From positions 55,198-119,197 of the forward strand of contig JAEXFI010000019.1 in the NCBI GenBank assembly GCA_023400235.1: DNA of 64,000 nt, given 5' to 3'. Origin of the DNA: Bacillota bacterium (lineage in GTDB: Bacteria; Bacillota; Clostridia; Acetivibrionales; DSM-1351). A program made the position numbers and the translations under genes. The notes below the pieces were generated by a model. That model was given only the letters and a program-made list of their open reading frames with translations. It was not told the DNA's origin and did no database searches. Positions 36,423-45,822 of the stretch are shown piece after piece (within the stretch, counting starts at the first letter, position 1; every line of letters begins with the position of its first letter).

Positions 36423-37778
36423 TCAGTATGTTCCTACTTGAATATTCCCACTCATATGCTTTTCTATATTTCCCAGTTCCTTTGCATATTCGTAAAGGCT
36501 ATTCCATTCAGAGAAACTACTTTGCATATATTTTAACTCCGCTTCCTTCATGGTGATTTTACTTGCCAGCCCATAGTTATACTTGTTCTGCAATATAACA
36601 TACTTTTCATATAAAGCTTTTGCTTTCTTTTCATTGATTCCGATTTCATTATATTTGCTTTTGTATAAAGCATAAGTATTTTTCAGTATGCTTTCCCTTT
36701 CCGCTAACCATTTTGCCAATTCAACATTTGCCTGAAGTTTTTCATTTTTTGCCAATATAACTTCATTTGAGCCCTCAGAAAAATATTCTTTCAGGATAGT
36801 AATCTTTGCATTAATAATTCGCAGTTTATCTTCAAGCTGTTTCTTTTTGATATCTGTTATGATACAGCCGCTCTCATAAGTATTATAATCTACAAGAGAC
36901 ATTCCCCTTATGCTTTTGATTTCAGTATTTATTACGATTCCCTTATTCGTTAAGATATTAGAATTGTAAAGTAGTTTTTCGTATTGGCTGTCAGATTGCT
37001 GTTCAAGAAGCTCTTGCTGATTTGTATAGTAGCCATATTCTGAAGTATACCAGTCTACGTCTGACTGAAAAGACATATCCTTTGATTTGTGTATATTCTG
37101 TTCTGAAGCTTTTAATGTGGAATATTCTGCATTCACTCCTTGCAGGTCATGGTTTTCAGCAAGTAGCTTCAAGCTGTAGATTGAATTTCTATACTCTGCT
37201 ATATCTGAAACATATTGCTGATTCCGGTATGTTTGTTCATTATTATTTATAAACAGGCAGCGTTCCCTGTTGACGTATATATCAACTTTTTGCAAAACCT
37301 CGGTTGCCAGTTCTTTTTCATATGATTGGGCCGACAAAAGACTCTGCTGCATATTTGATTTGGCTATGTCCTTTTGTGTCCCGGTAGAATTAATCATCTC
37401 ATCCTCATAGCTTTTTGCCAATACATTGTATTTCTCTATCAACTGCTTACAACTTGCAATACTTTGGCACACTGCATCATATTGTAAGCAATATTGACTG
37501 TATTGAAGGTCATTTGTTTCAAGGAATATTTCATTCATTTGTTTTTCATAGCATTTATTGATATATAAGTTTTGAATATCAGTATATTTATATGTTGTGA
37601 AGTTTTCCCTACCGTATATAAGACTAAATGTATCCCCAAGGCTCCAATAACCAGGTCTTATTATCGGTATAGTTGCAGTAGTTGAAGATGCCTGAGCCAC
37701 TGGATTTATTGTTGATATGAAACAAATCAGTGATATCATAAATAATACTGCTTTACGTTTTAAAAGTTTTATTATCAT
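36423..37778 (-). CDS. TolC-like secreted coiled-coil protein
   Basis: The 451-residue protein has a signal peptide (about 1-30) and is almost entirely helical, with long heptad runs. Near the C terminus the YNYGLASKITMKEAELKYMQ segment and following helix match the repeat seen in TolC outer-membrane-factor proteins. TolC normally spans the outer membrane of diderms, so a copy here is odd; TolC-family annotations do exist in Clostridia. It lies 17 nt after an HlyD-type adaptor and downstream of the peptidase ABC transporter, so it is probably the third component of one peptide exporter. It could instead be a wall-spanning or surface coiled coil. Confidence 0.6.
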   Translation of the reverse strand: MIIKLLKRKAVLFMISLICFISTINPVAQASSTTATIPIIRPGYWSLGDTFSLIYGRENFTTYKYTDIQNLYINKCYEKQMNEIFLETNDLQYSQYCLQYDAVCQSIASCKQLIEKYNVLAKSYEDEMINSTGTQKDIAKSNMQQSLLSAQSYEKELATEVLQKVDIYVNRERCLFINNNEQTYRNQQYVSDIAEYRNSIYSLKLLAENHDLQGVNAEYSTLKASEQNIHKSKDMSFQSDVDWYTSEYGYYTNQQELLEQQSDSQYEKLLYNSNILTNKGIVINTEIKSIRGMSLVDYNTYESGCIITDIKKKQLEDKLRIINAKITILKEYFSEGSNEVILAKNEKLQANVELAKWLAERESILKNTYALYKSKYNEIGINEKKAKALYEKYVILQNKYNYGLASKITMKEAELKYMQSSFSEWNSLYEYAKELGNIEKHMSGNIQVGTY

Positions 37779-37795
37779 AAAGACCTACCCCTCAA

Positions 37796-39673
37796 CTAAT
37801 TTAATAGGTTTATTTTTTCCAGGAAGTACCTCAGGAAGCTTTTTTGTCTGATTATTATGTTGGCCTCACAAAGCATACCGACTTTTAGTTCTCCCTTTTG
37901 ACCACTATTGCCTACCAGGCTTGTTGAATGTACTGAAGCCTCAACACTATAGTAGCTTTGTCCGGTCGTTTCATTGTTAACTGCATCTTTTGAGATATTG
38001 GTTATGGTGCCGGTCAGTTGGCCGTATTCCCTGTACGGAAGTGCTGCGAAACTGTATTTTACCTTGTTTCCTGTTTGAATTTCACCAATATCCTTGTTAT
38101 TAATAAATACCTGCATTGTAAATGCCGAGTTTCTGTCAGGTATGATGGTTAAGATTTCTTTTCCGCTTTCCACCAAGTCACCCGGATATATTTCTGATAA
38201 AACATTAACAGTTCCGTCAATACTCGCTTTGACAATTGTATTGTCTATATCAAGTTTAACCTTCCTAATGTTTTGCCGAATAGTGCTTATATTATCACTG
38301 ACAGTCTTAATCTTTTCATCTGTAGCAACCATTTCCTGTGATTTTGTCCGTTCCACAAGCGAATAATTAAGTGCAGGATTATCACCTGAAGTGTCAGTAA
38401 TGGATTTTAATTCTGCTTCATCCAGCGTTATATTAAGCCGTAAAGAGCTAATGGAATCAGTTAATTTATCTATGGAATCAGTTGCCGCCTGTCGTTCATC
38501 AAGATACAGCTTTTTTATTGAATTTTGCCTGTCCTGTTCATTGAGTTTTAAAAGGGAGCCTTGATCCATTGTCCCTGACACCCTGCTTTCGTATTGGGAT
38601 ACACTTATTTGTTTTTCACTTATCGTTTTATTTACATCTGCTAGAAAGTTACTTTTGAAGGTAGTGTACTCCCCTTCTGCCTTTTCCATCTCAATCCTGG
38701 CACTCTCCAGCTCCGATTTGGTAATGGCAACTCCACTCAGGGCCACATAGGCATCATATATTCTCTTTTGATCGGAATATGTATTCTTAAGGTTGGTTAA
38801 CTTATAATCATAATCTGTGTATAGGGATGCATACCTGTCTCCGGAAGCAAAATAATTCTTTCCGTCAGTTACGCATTTTTCCAGTGTAGAGTACGCATTT
38901 AGCAAGCCTTTTTCTTCCTCAAGGGTTTGCTTTAAGGCTTCAAAGCTATTGCTCTTTATATCATTTGCCAGTTGGTCGTATTTTCTTTTAACATCGGTTT
39001 GTGATATAGTAAATTTATCATATTTTTGTGCATACTTTCTCTCAATTTCACTATTACCGATAAAGTAATTTTTCCTGCCATCCAGAGATTTTATGTACTT
39101 TTTTAAAGATTCTCTTTCATTCTGATTTTTTGCAAGTTGCTCACTGTTTATGTTCTTCTCGTCATTTAGCTTTGTAATTTTGTAATTCGTATCCGATTGA
39201 GAGTACTGAATATCCATAAGAAGCTTTCTGACCTTCTCATAGTACATTGGTTCTGCTTCTTTATTGAATTCATTGACACCTGTATCTATTGACTGTCTGT
39301 ACTTATTCAGGTTCGTCAGCTCATTGGTATATTCCTCCAATTGTTTATTCTGAGCCTCCATTTCCACAAGAAGGCTTTCATGTTTTATGGTGTATAGTAT
39401 GTCACCGACTTTTATTGTCATGCCCTGCTTATAACCCACACTATTAACTTCCCCCCACACACTGTTTCTGACTGTACTTATTCCCAACTCCGGCCTGACC
39501 TGGCCGTTTGCTTTCACCACAATCTCTTTATTCCCAAAGAAAGACCATACGAAAGCTGCTGCTATTAAAGCAATAAGTATGTAGGTAAATACCCATACAA
39601 ATGGATGAGGTTTGGTCTGATACATTTCCCGGCTGTCCGTGAGTTCATTTATGTCAACGAGTACTTCTTTCAT
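37796..39673 (-). CDS. HlyD-family secretion adaptor
   Basis: The 625-residue protein has one membrane helix (about 26-46), a split lipoyl/barrel-sandwich domain (VWGEVNSVGYKQGMTIKVGDILY near residue 75 and ASIDGTVNVLSEIYPGDLVESG near 490), a very long intervening coiled coil of roughly 380 residues and a C-terminal beta-barrel. It is the membrane-fusion adaptor of a bacteriocin-type exporter. The coiled coil is longer than in most Gram-positive adaptors, suggesting that it reaches through the wall to the TolC-like partner (inference). It follows the ABC gene by 80 nt. Confidence 0.85.
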   Translation of the reverse strand: MKEVLVDINELTDSREMYQTKPHPFVWVFTYILIALIAAAFVWSFFGNKEIVVKANGQVRPELGISTVRNSVWGEVNSVGYKQGMTIKVGDILYTIKHESLLVEMEAQNKQLEEYTNELTNLNKYRQSIDTGVNEFNKEAEPMYYEKVRKLLMDIQYSQSDTNYKITKLNDEKNINSEQLAKNQNERESLKKYIKSLDGRKNYFIGNSEIERKYAQKYDKFTISQTDVKRKYDQLANDIKSNSFEALKQTLEEEKGLLNAYSTLEKCVTDGKNYFASGDRYASLYTDYDYKLTNLKNTYSDQKRIYDAYVALSGVAITKSELESARIEMEKAEGEYTTFKSNFLADVNKTISEKQISVSQYESRVSGTMDQGSLLKLNEQDRQNSIKKLYLDERQAATDSIDKLTDSISSLRLNITLDEAELKSITDTSGDNPALNYSLVERTKSQEMVATDEKIKTVSDNISTIRQNIRKVKLDIDNTIVKASIDGTVNVLSEIYPGDLVESGKEILTIIPDRNSAFTMQVFINNKDIGEIQTGNKVKYSFAALPYREYGQLTGTITNISKDAVNNETTGQSYYSVEASVHSTSLVGNSGQKGELKVGMLCEANIIIRQKSFLRYFLEKINLLN

Positions 39674-39753
39674 ATATTATTCATTCTCCTTTTGTTCAGG
39701 CTGCATTGGCATACCGATTTCATATATACCCGGAGGTACTGCTGCCACTGCCG

Positions 39754-41979
39754 CTATCTGGGAAGATGAACGGAGTTTGCTCCAGTCAATCCCGCCTGTT
39801 CGGAATTTATATTATCTGGCAGTTGCTCCTTCCACAGCTCAAAATATTTCCCCCTCTTGTCCATGAGTTCCTTATGGATTCCGGTTTCGATTATTTTCCC
39901 GTCTTCCATTACATATATCCTGTCACAACGCTTAATAGTACTTAATCTGTGAGCAATAATTATAGTCGTAACACCACTGCATACAGTCTCAATAGTTTTT
40001 TCAATTGCTTTTTCGGCGATTAAATCAAGATTGCTGGTTGCTTCATCCATAATAAAAATATCTGGTTGCTTGAGGATGGCTCTTGCTATGGCCAGCCTTT
40101 GTTTTTGTCCTCCGGACAGGTTAGCACCGTTTTCTTCAAGATATGTTTCATACCTTAATGGAAATTTATTAATAAAATCGTGAGCCTGTGCCATTTTACA
40201 AGCCTCGATAATCTCTTCCATATTAATATTTTTGTCCCCAAGGGTTAGATTTTCCCTTATCTTTCCGCTGAACATGAATATATCCTGAGATATATACGCA
40301 ATTTTTTCTCTAAGTGATTCCAGATTAATATCCTTGACATTATAGTCTTTTATAGTTATCTCACCTTTTTCCCACGAATAAAGGTTCATTAACAGCTTTA
40401 CCAGCGTGGTTTTACCTGATCCGCTTTCTCCCACAAAAGCAATTTTTTCGCCTTGCTTTATTGTCAGACTTATATTATTTAAAACAAGTGAACGCGTTCC
40501 ATATCTGAAATCAACATTTTTAAAAGCAATATCACCTTTTATATCTGTTGGTTTTATCTTGTTATCCTCATTTTGGCCTTTTTCAAGCTCTAAATCAAAT
40601 ATTTCACCCAACCTGTCAGATGCTACTATTGCTGTTTGCATGGTAGGCTGCAAATTAATAAGGTTCTTGATGGGGTCAAGAAAATATCCCAGCAATGCAT
40701 TAAATGCAAGCAATTGACCCACTGTCATGTTTCCTTTTATTACATTCCATGCACCCACCCACAAAATCACAACGCCTCCGGCCAGAGCAGTAAACCCTGT
40801 GATTGTTGTTCGTATATTATTTATTATGCCACCCCTAAATATTGACCTTAATAGCTTTACAAACCTTGTTTCTGTTTTAAGTGCTGCCTCCGGCTCAGCA
40901 TTGAAGGTTTTTACAGTCTCAATACCGTTTAATGACTCTACAAGATATGATGTAAGCTGGGAATTCTGCTCCATTTGCTCCTGGTTTACTTCTTTGATTG
41001 GCTTGTTAAATGCAAAAACAATAATTCCATATATAACTGCAATTATCACTGCAATTACAAACAATGTGGAATTCTGCATGTATAGAATAGCCGCACCCAC
41101 CACAGCCATCAAGGTATCTATCATTATGGTAAGTGTTGCACCTGATATAGCGTCTCTGACCTTTGAGGCATCCATAAATCGGGATACGATTTCTCCAACC
41201 TTTCTCGTTCCGAAGAAATTCATTGGCAACCCCAAAACATGCTGGTAATAACCCAGTATAAGTGGAATATCAATTTTCTGGGACAAGTACAGAACCATAT
41301 GAGAACGAAATGCTCCCAACAGTGTCTGGAAAAGATACAGCAAAATAATGCCTATTGATATGACATGCAAGGTCTTTTCCAGATTGTATTGCAAAATGTC
41401 ATCCAAAAGAAATTTAAAATAGAAAGACCCTACAATACCCAGAATAGTGTATATGAGAGATGTAAAAAATATATTTACAAGCAGCTTCTTCTGAGGCATC
41501 AGCAAATCAAAGAAACGGGAAAAAAGGCCCCTTATCTCATTGCCCTTATTAAAAGTAACATTGGGAACCATTAAAATAAGAACGCCGGTCCAAATCTTAA
41601 AGAATTCCTCCGGAACAAACTTGACTATACCCTTTCCAGGGTCAGCAACAATAACCTGCTTTTTTGTTATCTTATGTATAACCACATAATGAAGTAACGT
41701 ACCTTCAACAACAATGTGTGCTATGCATGGCAGAGGAAACTCAGAGAAAAAGGCCTCCTGATTGCCCTTTACTCCCTTTGCTGTGAAGCCAAAGCTCTCG
41801 GCTGCCTTTATCACTCCGTATGCATTTGTACCTTGCCTGTCTGTTCCAGCAATATCTCTTATTTTTGTTATTGAAGTTTTAAAGCCGTACTGCTTGCTGA
41901 TAGTAGCCAGACAAGCTGCTCCGCAATCTGTGATGTCATGTTGTTTTACACAGTAGAAATGTTTGAATGGGGTTAGCAT
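39754..41979 (-). CDS. C39-peptidase ABC transporter for double-glycine peptides
   Basis: The 741-residue protein joins an N-terminal C39 cysteine peptidase (Cys19 in DCGAACL, His97 in HYVVIH, Asp113 in ADPG), six membrane helices and an ATPase with Walker A GESGSGKTT, signature LSGGQKQRLAIARA and Walker B IFIMDEATSNLD. Such transporters cut the leader after Gly-Gly and export the core peptide. The two double-glycine peptides encoded 0.5-1 kb upstream are the obvious substrates. Confidence 0.93.
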   Translation of the reverse strand: MLTPFKHFYCVKQHDITDCGAACLATISKQYGFKTSITKIRDIAGTDRQGTNAYGVIKAAESFGFTAKGVKGNQEAFFSEFPLPCIAHIVVEGTLLHYVVIHKITKKQVIVADPGKGIVKFVPEEFFKIWTGVLILMVPNVTFNKGNEIRGLFSRFFDLLMPQKKLLVNIFFTSLIYTILGIVGSFYFKFLLDDILQYNLEKTLHVISIGIILLYLFQTLLGAFRSHMVLYLSQKIDIPLILGYYQHVLGLPMNFFGTRKVGEIVSRFMDASKVRDAISGATLTIMIDTLMAVVGAAILYMQNSTLFVIAVIIAVIYGIIVFAFNKPIKEVNQEQMEQNSQLTSYLVESLNGIETVKTFNAEPEAALKTETRFVKLLRSIFRGGIINNIRTTITGFTALAGGVVILWVGAWNVIKGNMTVGQLLAFNALLGYFLDPIKNLINLQPTMQTAIVASDRLGEIFDLELEKGQNEDNKIKPTDIKGDIAFKNVDFRYGTRSLVLNNISLTIKQGEKIAFVGESGSGKTTLVKLLMNLYSWEKGEITIKDYNVKDINLESLREKIAYISQDIFMFSGKIRENLTLGDKNINMEEIIEACKMAQAHDFINKFPLRYETYLEENGANLSGGQKQRLAIARAILKQPDIFIMDEATSNLDLIAEKAIEKTIETVCSGVTTIIIAHRLSTIKRCDRIYVMEDGKIIETGIHKELMDKRGKYFELWKEQLPDNINSEQAGLTGANSVHLPR

Positions 41980-42071
41980 AAATGTGGACTCCGTAATTTT
42001 GATTTAAATATTTTATACCCACGTACTCCTTTTATCCATTATAAAAGTCAGTCAATTTTAGTCACATTACA

Positions 42072-42272
42072 TTAACTTTTCTCCTGGGTTTTTCCTTTTT
42101 CAATAAAATAACATATGGAAATAATCACACTGCATATAGCTGTGATAATAAATATTATCCCTAAAAATAGTAGCTTAAGCTGTAAATAGCTCAATCCTAT
42201 CATTATTGTACAAAAAATAGTTACAGCAATATTAAATTTATACAGTTTGAACTTATCTTTAAACATTTTCAT
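42072..42272 (-). CDS. Small two-helix membrane protein, possible immunity protein
   Basis: The 66-residue product has a basic N terminus and two hydrophobic helices (about 14-31 and 34-55), with a charged tail. An excellent AAGGAGGAA site precedes the ATG, so it is very probably translated. It lies between the peptide genes and the exporter, the usual place of a bacteriocin immunity protein, but I know of no family match. Confidence 0.65.
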   Translation of the reverse strand: MKMFKDKFKLYKFNIAVTIFCTIMIGLSYLQLKLLFLGIIFIITAICSVIISICYFIEKGKTQEKS

Positions 42273-42337
42273 TAAACTTCCTCCTTAAATAAAATATAGT
42301 AATTTCGTTCTCTTGTTTACACTAGATTTCTGTGATA

Positions 42338-42413
42338 AGAAAGAATATTATATCGGCTACCATCACTTATACAGAAATATAAATAACAATATCAAAGATA
42401 TAATATTCTTTCT
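42338..42413. repeat. 17-bp perfect inverted repeat downstream of the peptide genes
   Basis: AGAAAGAATATTATATC (42338-42354) and its exact complement (42397-42413) enclose a 42-nt loop. It lies between the second peptide gene and the small membrane protein gene. In minus-strand RNA this stem has no following U run, so it may be a leaky terminator or a processing and stability element that lets peptide mRNA exceed exporter mRNA. Confidence 0.7.
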
Positions 42414-42446
42414 CTTACACCTTGTTAATCATTTTCCATGATTTGT

Positions 42447-42698
42447 TTAATTCATTGCAAAAGATGCAATTCCACCGCCTATAGCCGCAACTCCACCAGT
42501 TATAGCTGCAACTCCACCATACTTAGTCAAAGTAGTTGGTTCAGGAACAAGTAGAAGTCCTACCCCACCAACTATAGCCGCAGCTCCACCAACCATAGAG
42601 GCAACCGCACCAACCTTACCCCAAAATGTTCCGCCATCAATATCGCATAATATAAATTCATCTAATTCTACAAAACTATTACTACAGCAAAATTCCAT
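42447..42698 (-). CDS. Double-glycine bacteriocin-like peptide 1
   Basis: The 83-residue precursor has a 23-residue leader ending ILCDIDGG and a 60-residue core that is very rich in Gly, Ala and Val (GGAAAIVGGVGLLL; GGVAAITGGVAAIGGG) with almost no charge, typical of pore-forming class II or circular-like bacteriocin cores. The leader has two adjacent cysteines (residues 4-5), unusual for this leader class. An AAAAAGGAGAU site precedes the ATG. It lies 45 nt after peptide 2. The cognate C39 exporter is downstream. Confidence 0.75.
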   Translation of the reverse strand: MEFCCSNSFVELDEFILCDIDGGTFWGKVGAVASMVGGAAAIVGGVGLLLVPEPTTLTKYGGVAAITGGVAAIGGGIASFAMN

Positions 42699-42743
42699 AG
42701 TATTCCATCTCCTTTTTCCGCTTAAAATTAGTTATTTTGAATG

Positions 42744-43013
42744 CTACTTTTGGCAAGCATAATCCATCATTGCAGCACCAGCAGCTACCATACCAGATGC
42801 CGCACCTATCCCTGCGGATACACCAATGATTGGTGTGCCTACAACACTGGCACCCAGTCCTGCAACTACTCCGACAACAGGTGCAAATCCTATGCAAAAA
42901 CCTCCAGCAACTGCAGCCAAGTTTTGGGTCCACCCTCCGCCATCAATTGATATAATCTCTTCAGATGTTAGTTCAGAAAACACAAAATTGTTTAAACTCA
43001 TAGCATATGTCAT
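42744..43013 (-). CDS. Double-glycine bacteriocin-like peptide 2
   Basis: The 89-residue precursor starts at the ATG at 43013 (MTYAMSLNNF) after GUGAGGUAGAGG; the longer frame to 43082 has no site. Its leader ends ELTSEEIISIDGG, a textbook double-glycine leader, and is followed by a roughly 63-residue hydrophobic core with GVVAG and GVSAG (GxxxG) motifs as in two-peptide class IIb bacteriocins. One cysteine occurs in the middle and one near the end of the core. With peptide 1 it could form a two-component bacteriocin, but a signalling role is also possible. Confidence 0.75.
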   Translation of the reverse strand: MTYAMSLNNFVFSELTSEEIISIDGGGWTQNLAAVAGGFCIGFAPVVGVVAGLGASVVGTPIIGVSAGIGAASGMVAAGAAMMDYACQK

Positions 43014-43149
43014 AACCTCTACCTCACTTTTGTAAATTTTTCTACAAATGAATATTTCCGCTTTTCTCCATTCTGCGCACAAACTTCAATAATAAGCATT
43101 TACACTTGTAGTATATATTAGCCACTGTCCCATGGTTTACAGCAGATAA

Positions 43150-43620
43150 TTACAGCACATTGCGACTTACACCTATATAAACATCAATTATCATTTCATC
43201 GGCAGTCATTCCTGGTAACAGCTCTTTGACCTGAACATTATAACCTGCCGTTACCTGTTGTAATTTATTCTGTTGTATAAACGCAAGTATATCATTATAT
43301 GTATTTTGCAATGTTGACGGATTACCCTCATGCCTTGCACATACAGCATCGGATATGTAAAATAATGGCTTATTTACGTATTCCCCTGAAAAATCATACA
43401 CTTTATCTATTGGAACAAGTATTTCCATATCCATAAGATGCTGTCCATAATGTTCTTCAATAGCAAAAGTTACGGTAACAATAGGTCCGGCTTTTCTTAT
43501 ACCGTTTTCCTGAAGAAACTTACCCATTTTGACCATTTCATTGTTTATTTCTCCCTGGGTCATTCTTTTTCTGAGAGACAAGACATTTTCTAATTTAAGT
43601 TCTTTTCCTGATTCTATCAT
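43150..43620 (-). CDS. DUF5085-like protein
   Basis: The 156-residue soluble protein has the layout of DUF5085/GyrI-like effector-binding domains: a first half with GPIVTVTFAIEE, a central ILVPIDKVY strand and a second half with ARHEGNPSTLQNTYNDILAFIQQNKLQQV. I recall DUF5085 from Firmicute toxin and T7SS neighbourhoods, but the assignment is by eye. No signal peptide. It lies between the regulators and the peptide genes and could be an accessory, immunity or ligand-binding protein. Confidence 0.55.
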   Translation of the reverse strand: MIESGKELKLENVLSLRKRMTQGEINNEMVKMGKFLQENGIRKAGPIVTVTFAIEEHYGQHLMDMEILVPIDKVYDFSGEYVNKPLFYISDAVCARHEGNPSTLQNTYNDILAFIQQNKLQQVTAGYNVQVKELLPGMTADEMIIDVYIGVSRNVL

Positions 43621-43731
43621 ATATTTTACATATTCCTCTAACCAAGTATAATTTTGTAAGTAGCTGCTGACACATATTATATATCATTGTCTTTGAGCTT
43701 ACTACAGTTATCTTTTATACTCCCTTGTCAG

Positions 43732-43762
43732 CGTCAGGGGTGATAAATTATAACCCCTGACG
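43732..43762. other. Perfect 10-bp hairpin after the response regulator gene
   Basis: CGTCAGGGGT (43732-43741) pairs with ACCCCTGACG (43753-43762) around an 11-nt AT-rich loop, shortly after the response regulator stop. No U run follows in the minus direction, so it may be a pausing or processing hairpin rather than a full terminator. Confidence 0.5.
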
Positions 43763-43774
43763 ACCCCTAAAATT

Positions 43775-44416
43775 TTAATTTTTGTAATAATATTTATCCA
43801 GAAGACCTTTAAACTTTATTTTTTTAATAGCTTCTTTACTATTTTTGGCTCCAAGCTTTTTTAGTATATTCTTGACCTGTGTACGTAATGTGTTGTTTGT
43901 CTTTGATAATTTTGAGGCAATCTGTGATTGGGAAAGACCTTGTTCGATAAGTTCAAAGACTTCCTTTTCTGCTGCTGTCAATTCCTTTAACCTTTCATCT
44001 TTTTTAAGTCTTGCATAGTCATCAAGAATAACTTGAATTGACGAGCGATTGTTGCATGTCTTCCTTATTGTGTTCGGCAAGTCCAAATAATCCTCTTTTA
44101 GAAGATAATCTACTACTCCAACTTCAAAGGAATCTTTAATCAAGTTGTCGTCATTATATGAAGTTAGCATAATTATTTTAGCATCGGAGAATTCCTTTAT
44201 TTCAAGTGCTGCAACAACCCCATCCTTAAGGTTTTCCGACAAGTTAATGTCCATAATTATTACATCTATTTTGATACCCGCTGCCATACGTACAGCTTCG
44301 TCCTTACTGTTTGCTGAAGCTTTAATAAATATATCAGACTCCTGGGAAAGAAAAGAACTTAATATTTTAACCCACACAGGATCATCTTCAACTATCATTA
44401 CTTGTATTTTATCCAT
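43775..44416 (-). CDS. LuxR/NarL-type response regulator
   Basis: The 213-residue protein has a receiver domain (acidic pair Asp11-Asp12, phospho-acceptor Asp56 in IIMDINL, Thr/Ser switch in MLTSYN, Lys in LLKEDY) and a C-terminal LuxR-type helix-turn-helix (LTAAEKEVFELIEQGLSQSQIASKL). It overlaps the kinase gene by 8 bp, so the two are partners. It probably controls the peptide/exporter genes downstream. Confidence 0.9.
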   Translation of the reverse strand: MDKIQVMIVEDDPVWVKILSSFLSQESDIFIKASANSKDEAVRMAAGIKIDVIIMDINLSENLKDGVVAALEIKEFSDAKIIMLTSYNDDNLIKDSFEVGVVDYLLKEDYLDLPNTIRKTCNNRSSIQVILDDYARLKKDERLKELTAAEKEVFELIEQGLSQSQIASKLSKTNNTLRTQVKNILKKLGAKNSKEAIKKIKFKGLLDKYYYKN

Positions 44417-45806
44417 TGACCAAACTCCTTTTGATTAGCCTGTCAACTAAATCTGATACTCTGCTTTTGTGAAAAATAATTTGTATTGTTGTTCCCACAT
44501 TTTTTTCACTGACTGCTTCTAATTTACCACCATGTAAGTTCATAACATTAACACAGTATGACAGCCCCAATCCAAAATTATTGCTGGTTCGTTTTGTGGA
44601 GAAGAACGGATCAAATACATAAGGAAGATTTTCTTTTGATATTCCGCATCCAGTATCACTTATAGCAATAATAAATGTTGATTTATTTGAAACAGTATCT
44701 ATTTTGAGTTTACCTGCCTTGTCCATCGCTTCTATGGCATTTTTTAATACATTATGAAACACTTCCTGAATATGGAGGCAATCGCATTTTATAAAAATGT
44801 CATTGTCAAAATTATTTTCCAGTATAATCTCTTTACTTTTGATAAATGGGATTACCATATTTATAGAGCTTTTAAATATATCCTTAACATTATTAACCTG
44901 CTCGTTCAAGGTAATCTCTTGAATATGCTTTTGAATATGCTTAACCATCTTTGTAAGATAATCACTGGAATCAAGAATAAAGCCAATATTTTCGTCAATA
45001 TCCGGGATATTTATATTCTGATTTTTCAGATAGGATTTAATCGTATTAGTACACATTCCTATTTTTATTATTTCATTCTTTATGCTATGATTCATAATTG
45101 ATGTCCCTGAGGTTATAGCCTTAATAGTACTGTCCAAACGGTATTTTTCAAATTTTACTCTAACTCCCATAACTCCATACTTGAAGCTTGCATATACGAA
45201 TATTATAAAAGCAACCGATATCGTTATCGCATTATATCTCCATATATTTTCAATCTGTAATGCTCTTAAAATATAATTAGCCGTAATAGCAAACAGGGTT
45301 GTAGGCGTAATTAATATGCAAGTAAGCAATCTTTGCTGCTTTTTACGTGCATTTTTCTCGGCACTATATGAATATATCAGCAGATAATTTGCAAAAAGTA
45401 CATATGGTACAACCCATAAGCTTAATATTAAAAATGAAGGTCTATAATCCGGTATAGCTGGATAAATAAAATACATTATTATTACCGGAATAAAAAATAT
45501 GACCCGGCAATATTTATATATAAATTTTAAATTATTAAAAACACCTGAATAAATAATACTGTATATCAAAACAATATATGGAGCTATTTGAGTAGATAAT
45601 GTAAACAGGAGTGATGTTGCTGAATACAGAATGAATTTTGTATTTGTTTCAGAAAGGGTGAATGAGTATTCCCTGAGTATAATTCCCAGACCCCCAAAGC
45701 CCGAAAAAAAAGCAAGAGCACTCCCCCACCTTGTGGCTCTATTGTGGGGATCAGTCCTTATGAGGATACCTGCAATTATCCATAATGCAATAAATATAAC
45801 TAACAT
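44409..45806 (-). CDS. Membrane histidine kinase
   Basis: The 465-residue protein has seven or so N-terminal membrane helices (residues 1-210), a phospho-acceptor region with His near residue 238 (MNHSIKNEIIKIG), and an ATPase domain with N box HNVLKNAIEAMD, G1 DTGCGISKENLPYVFDPF and G2 NFGLGLSYCV. The multi-helix input and lack of an extracellular domain recall peptide-sensing kinases. It lies 16 nt after the hydrolase gene in the cassette. Confidence 0.9.
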   Translation of the reverse strand: MLVIFIALWIIAGILIRTDPHNRATRWGSALAFFSGFGGLGIILREYSFTLSETNTKFILYSATSLLFTLSTQIAPYIVLIYSIIYSGVFNNLKFIYKYCRVIFFIPVIIMYFIYPAIPDYRPSFLILSLWVVPYVLFANYLLIYSYSAEKNARKKQQRLLTCILITPTTLFAITANYILRALQIENIWRYNAITISVAFIIFVYASFKYGVMGVRVKFEKYRLDSTIKAITSGTSIMNHSIKNEIIKIGMCTNTIKSYLKNQNINIPDIDENIGFILDSSDYLTKMVKHIQKHIQEITLNEQVNNVKDIFKSSINMVIPFIKSKEIILENNFDNDIFIKCDCLHIQEVFHNVLKNAIEAMDKAGKLKIDTVSNKSTFIIAISDTGCGISKENLPYVFDPFFSTKRTSNNFGLGLSYCVNVMNLHGGKLEAVSEKNVGTTIQIIFHKSRVSDLVDRLIKRSLVNG

Positions 45807-45822
45807 CTGTCAATACACCAAC

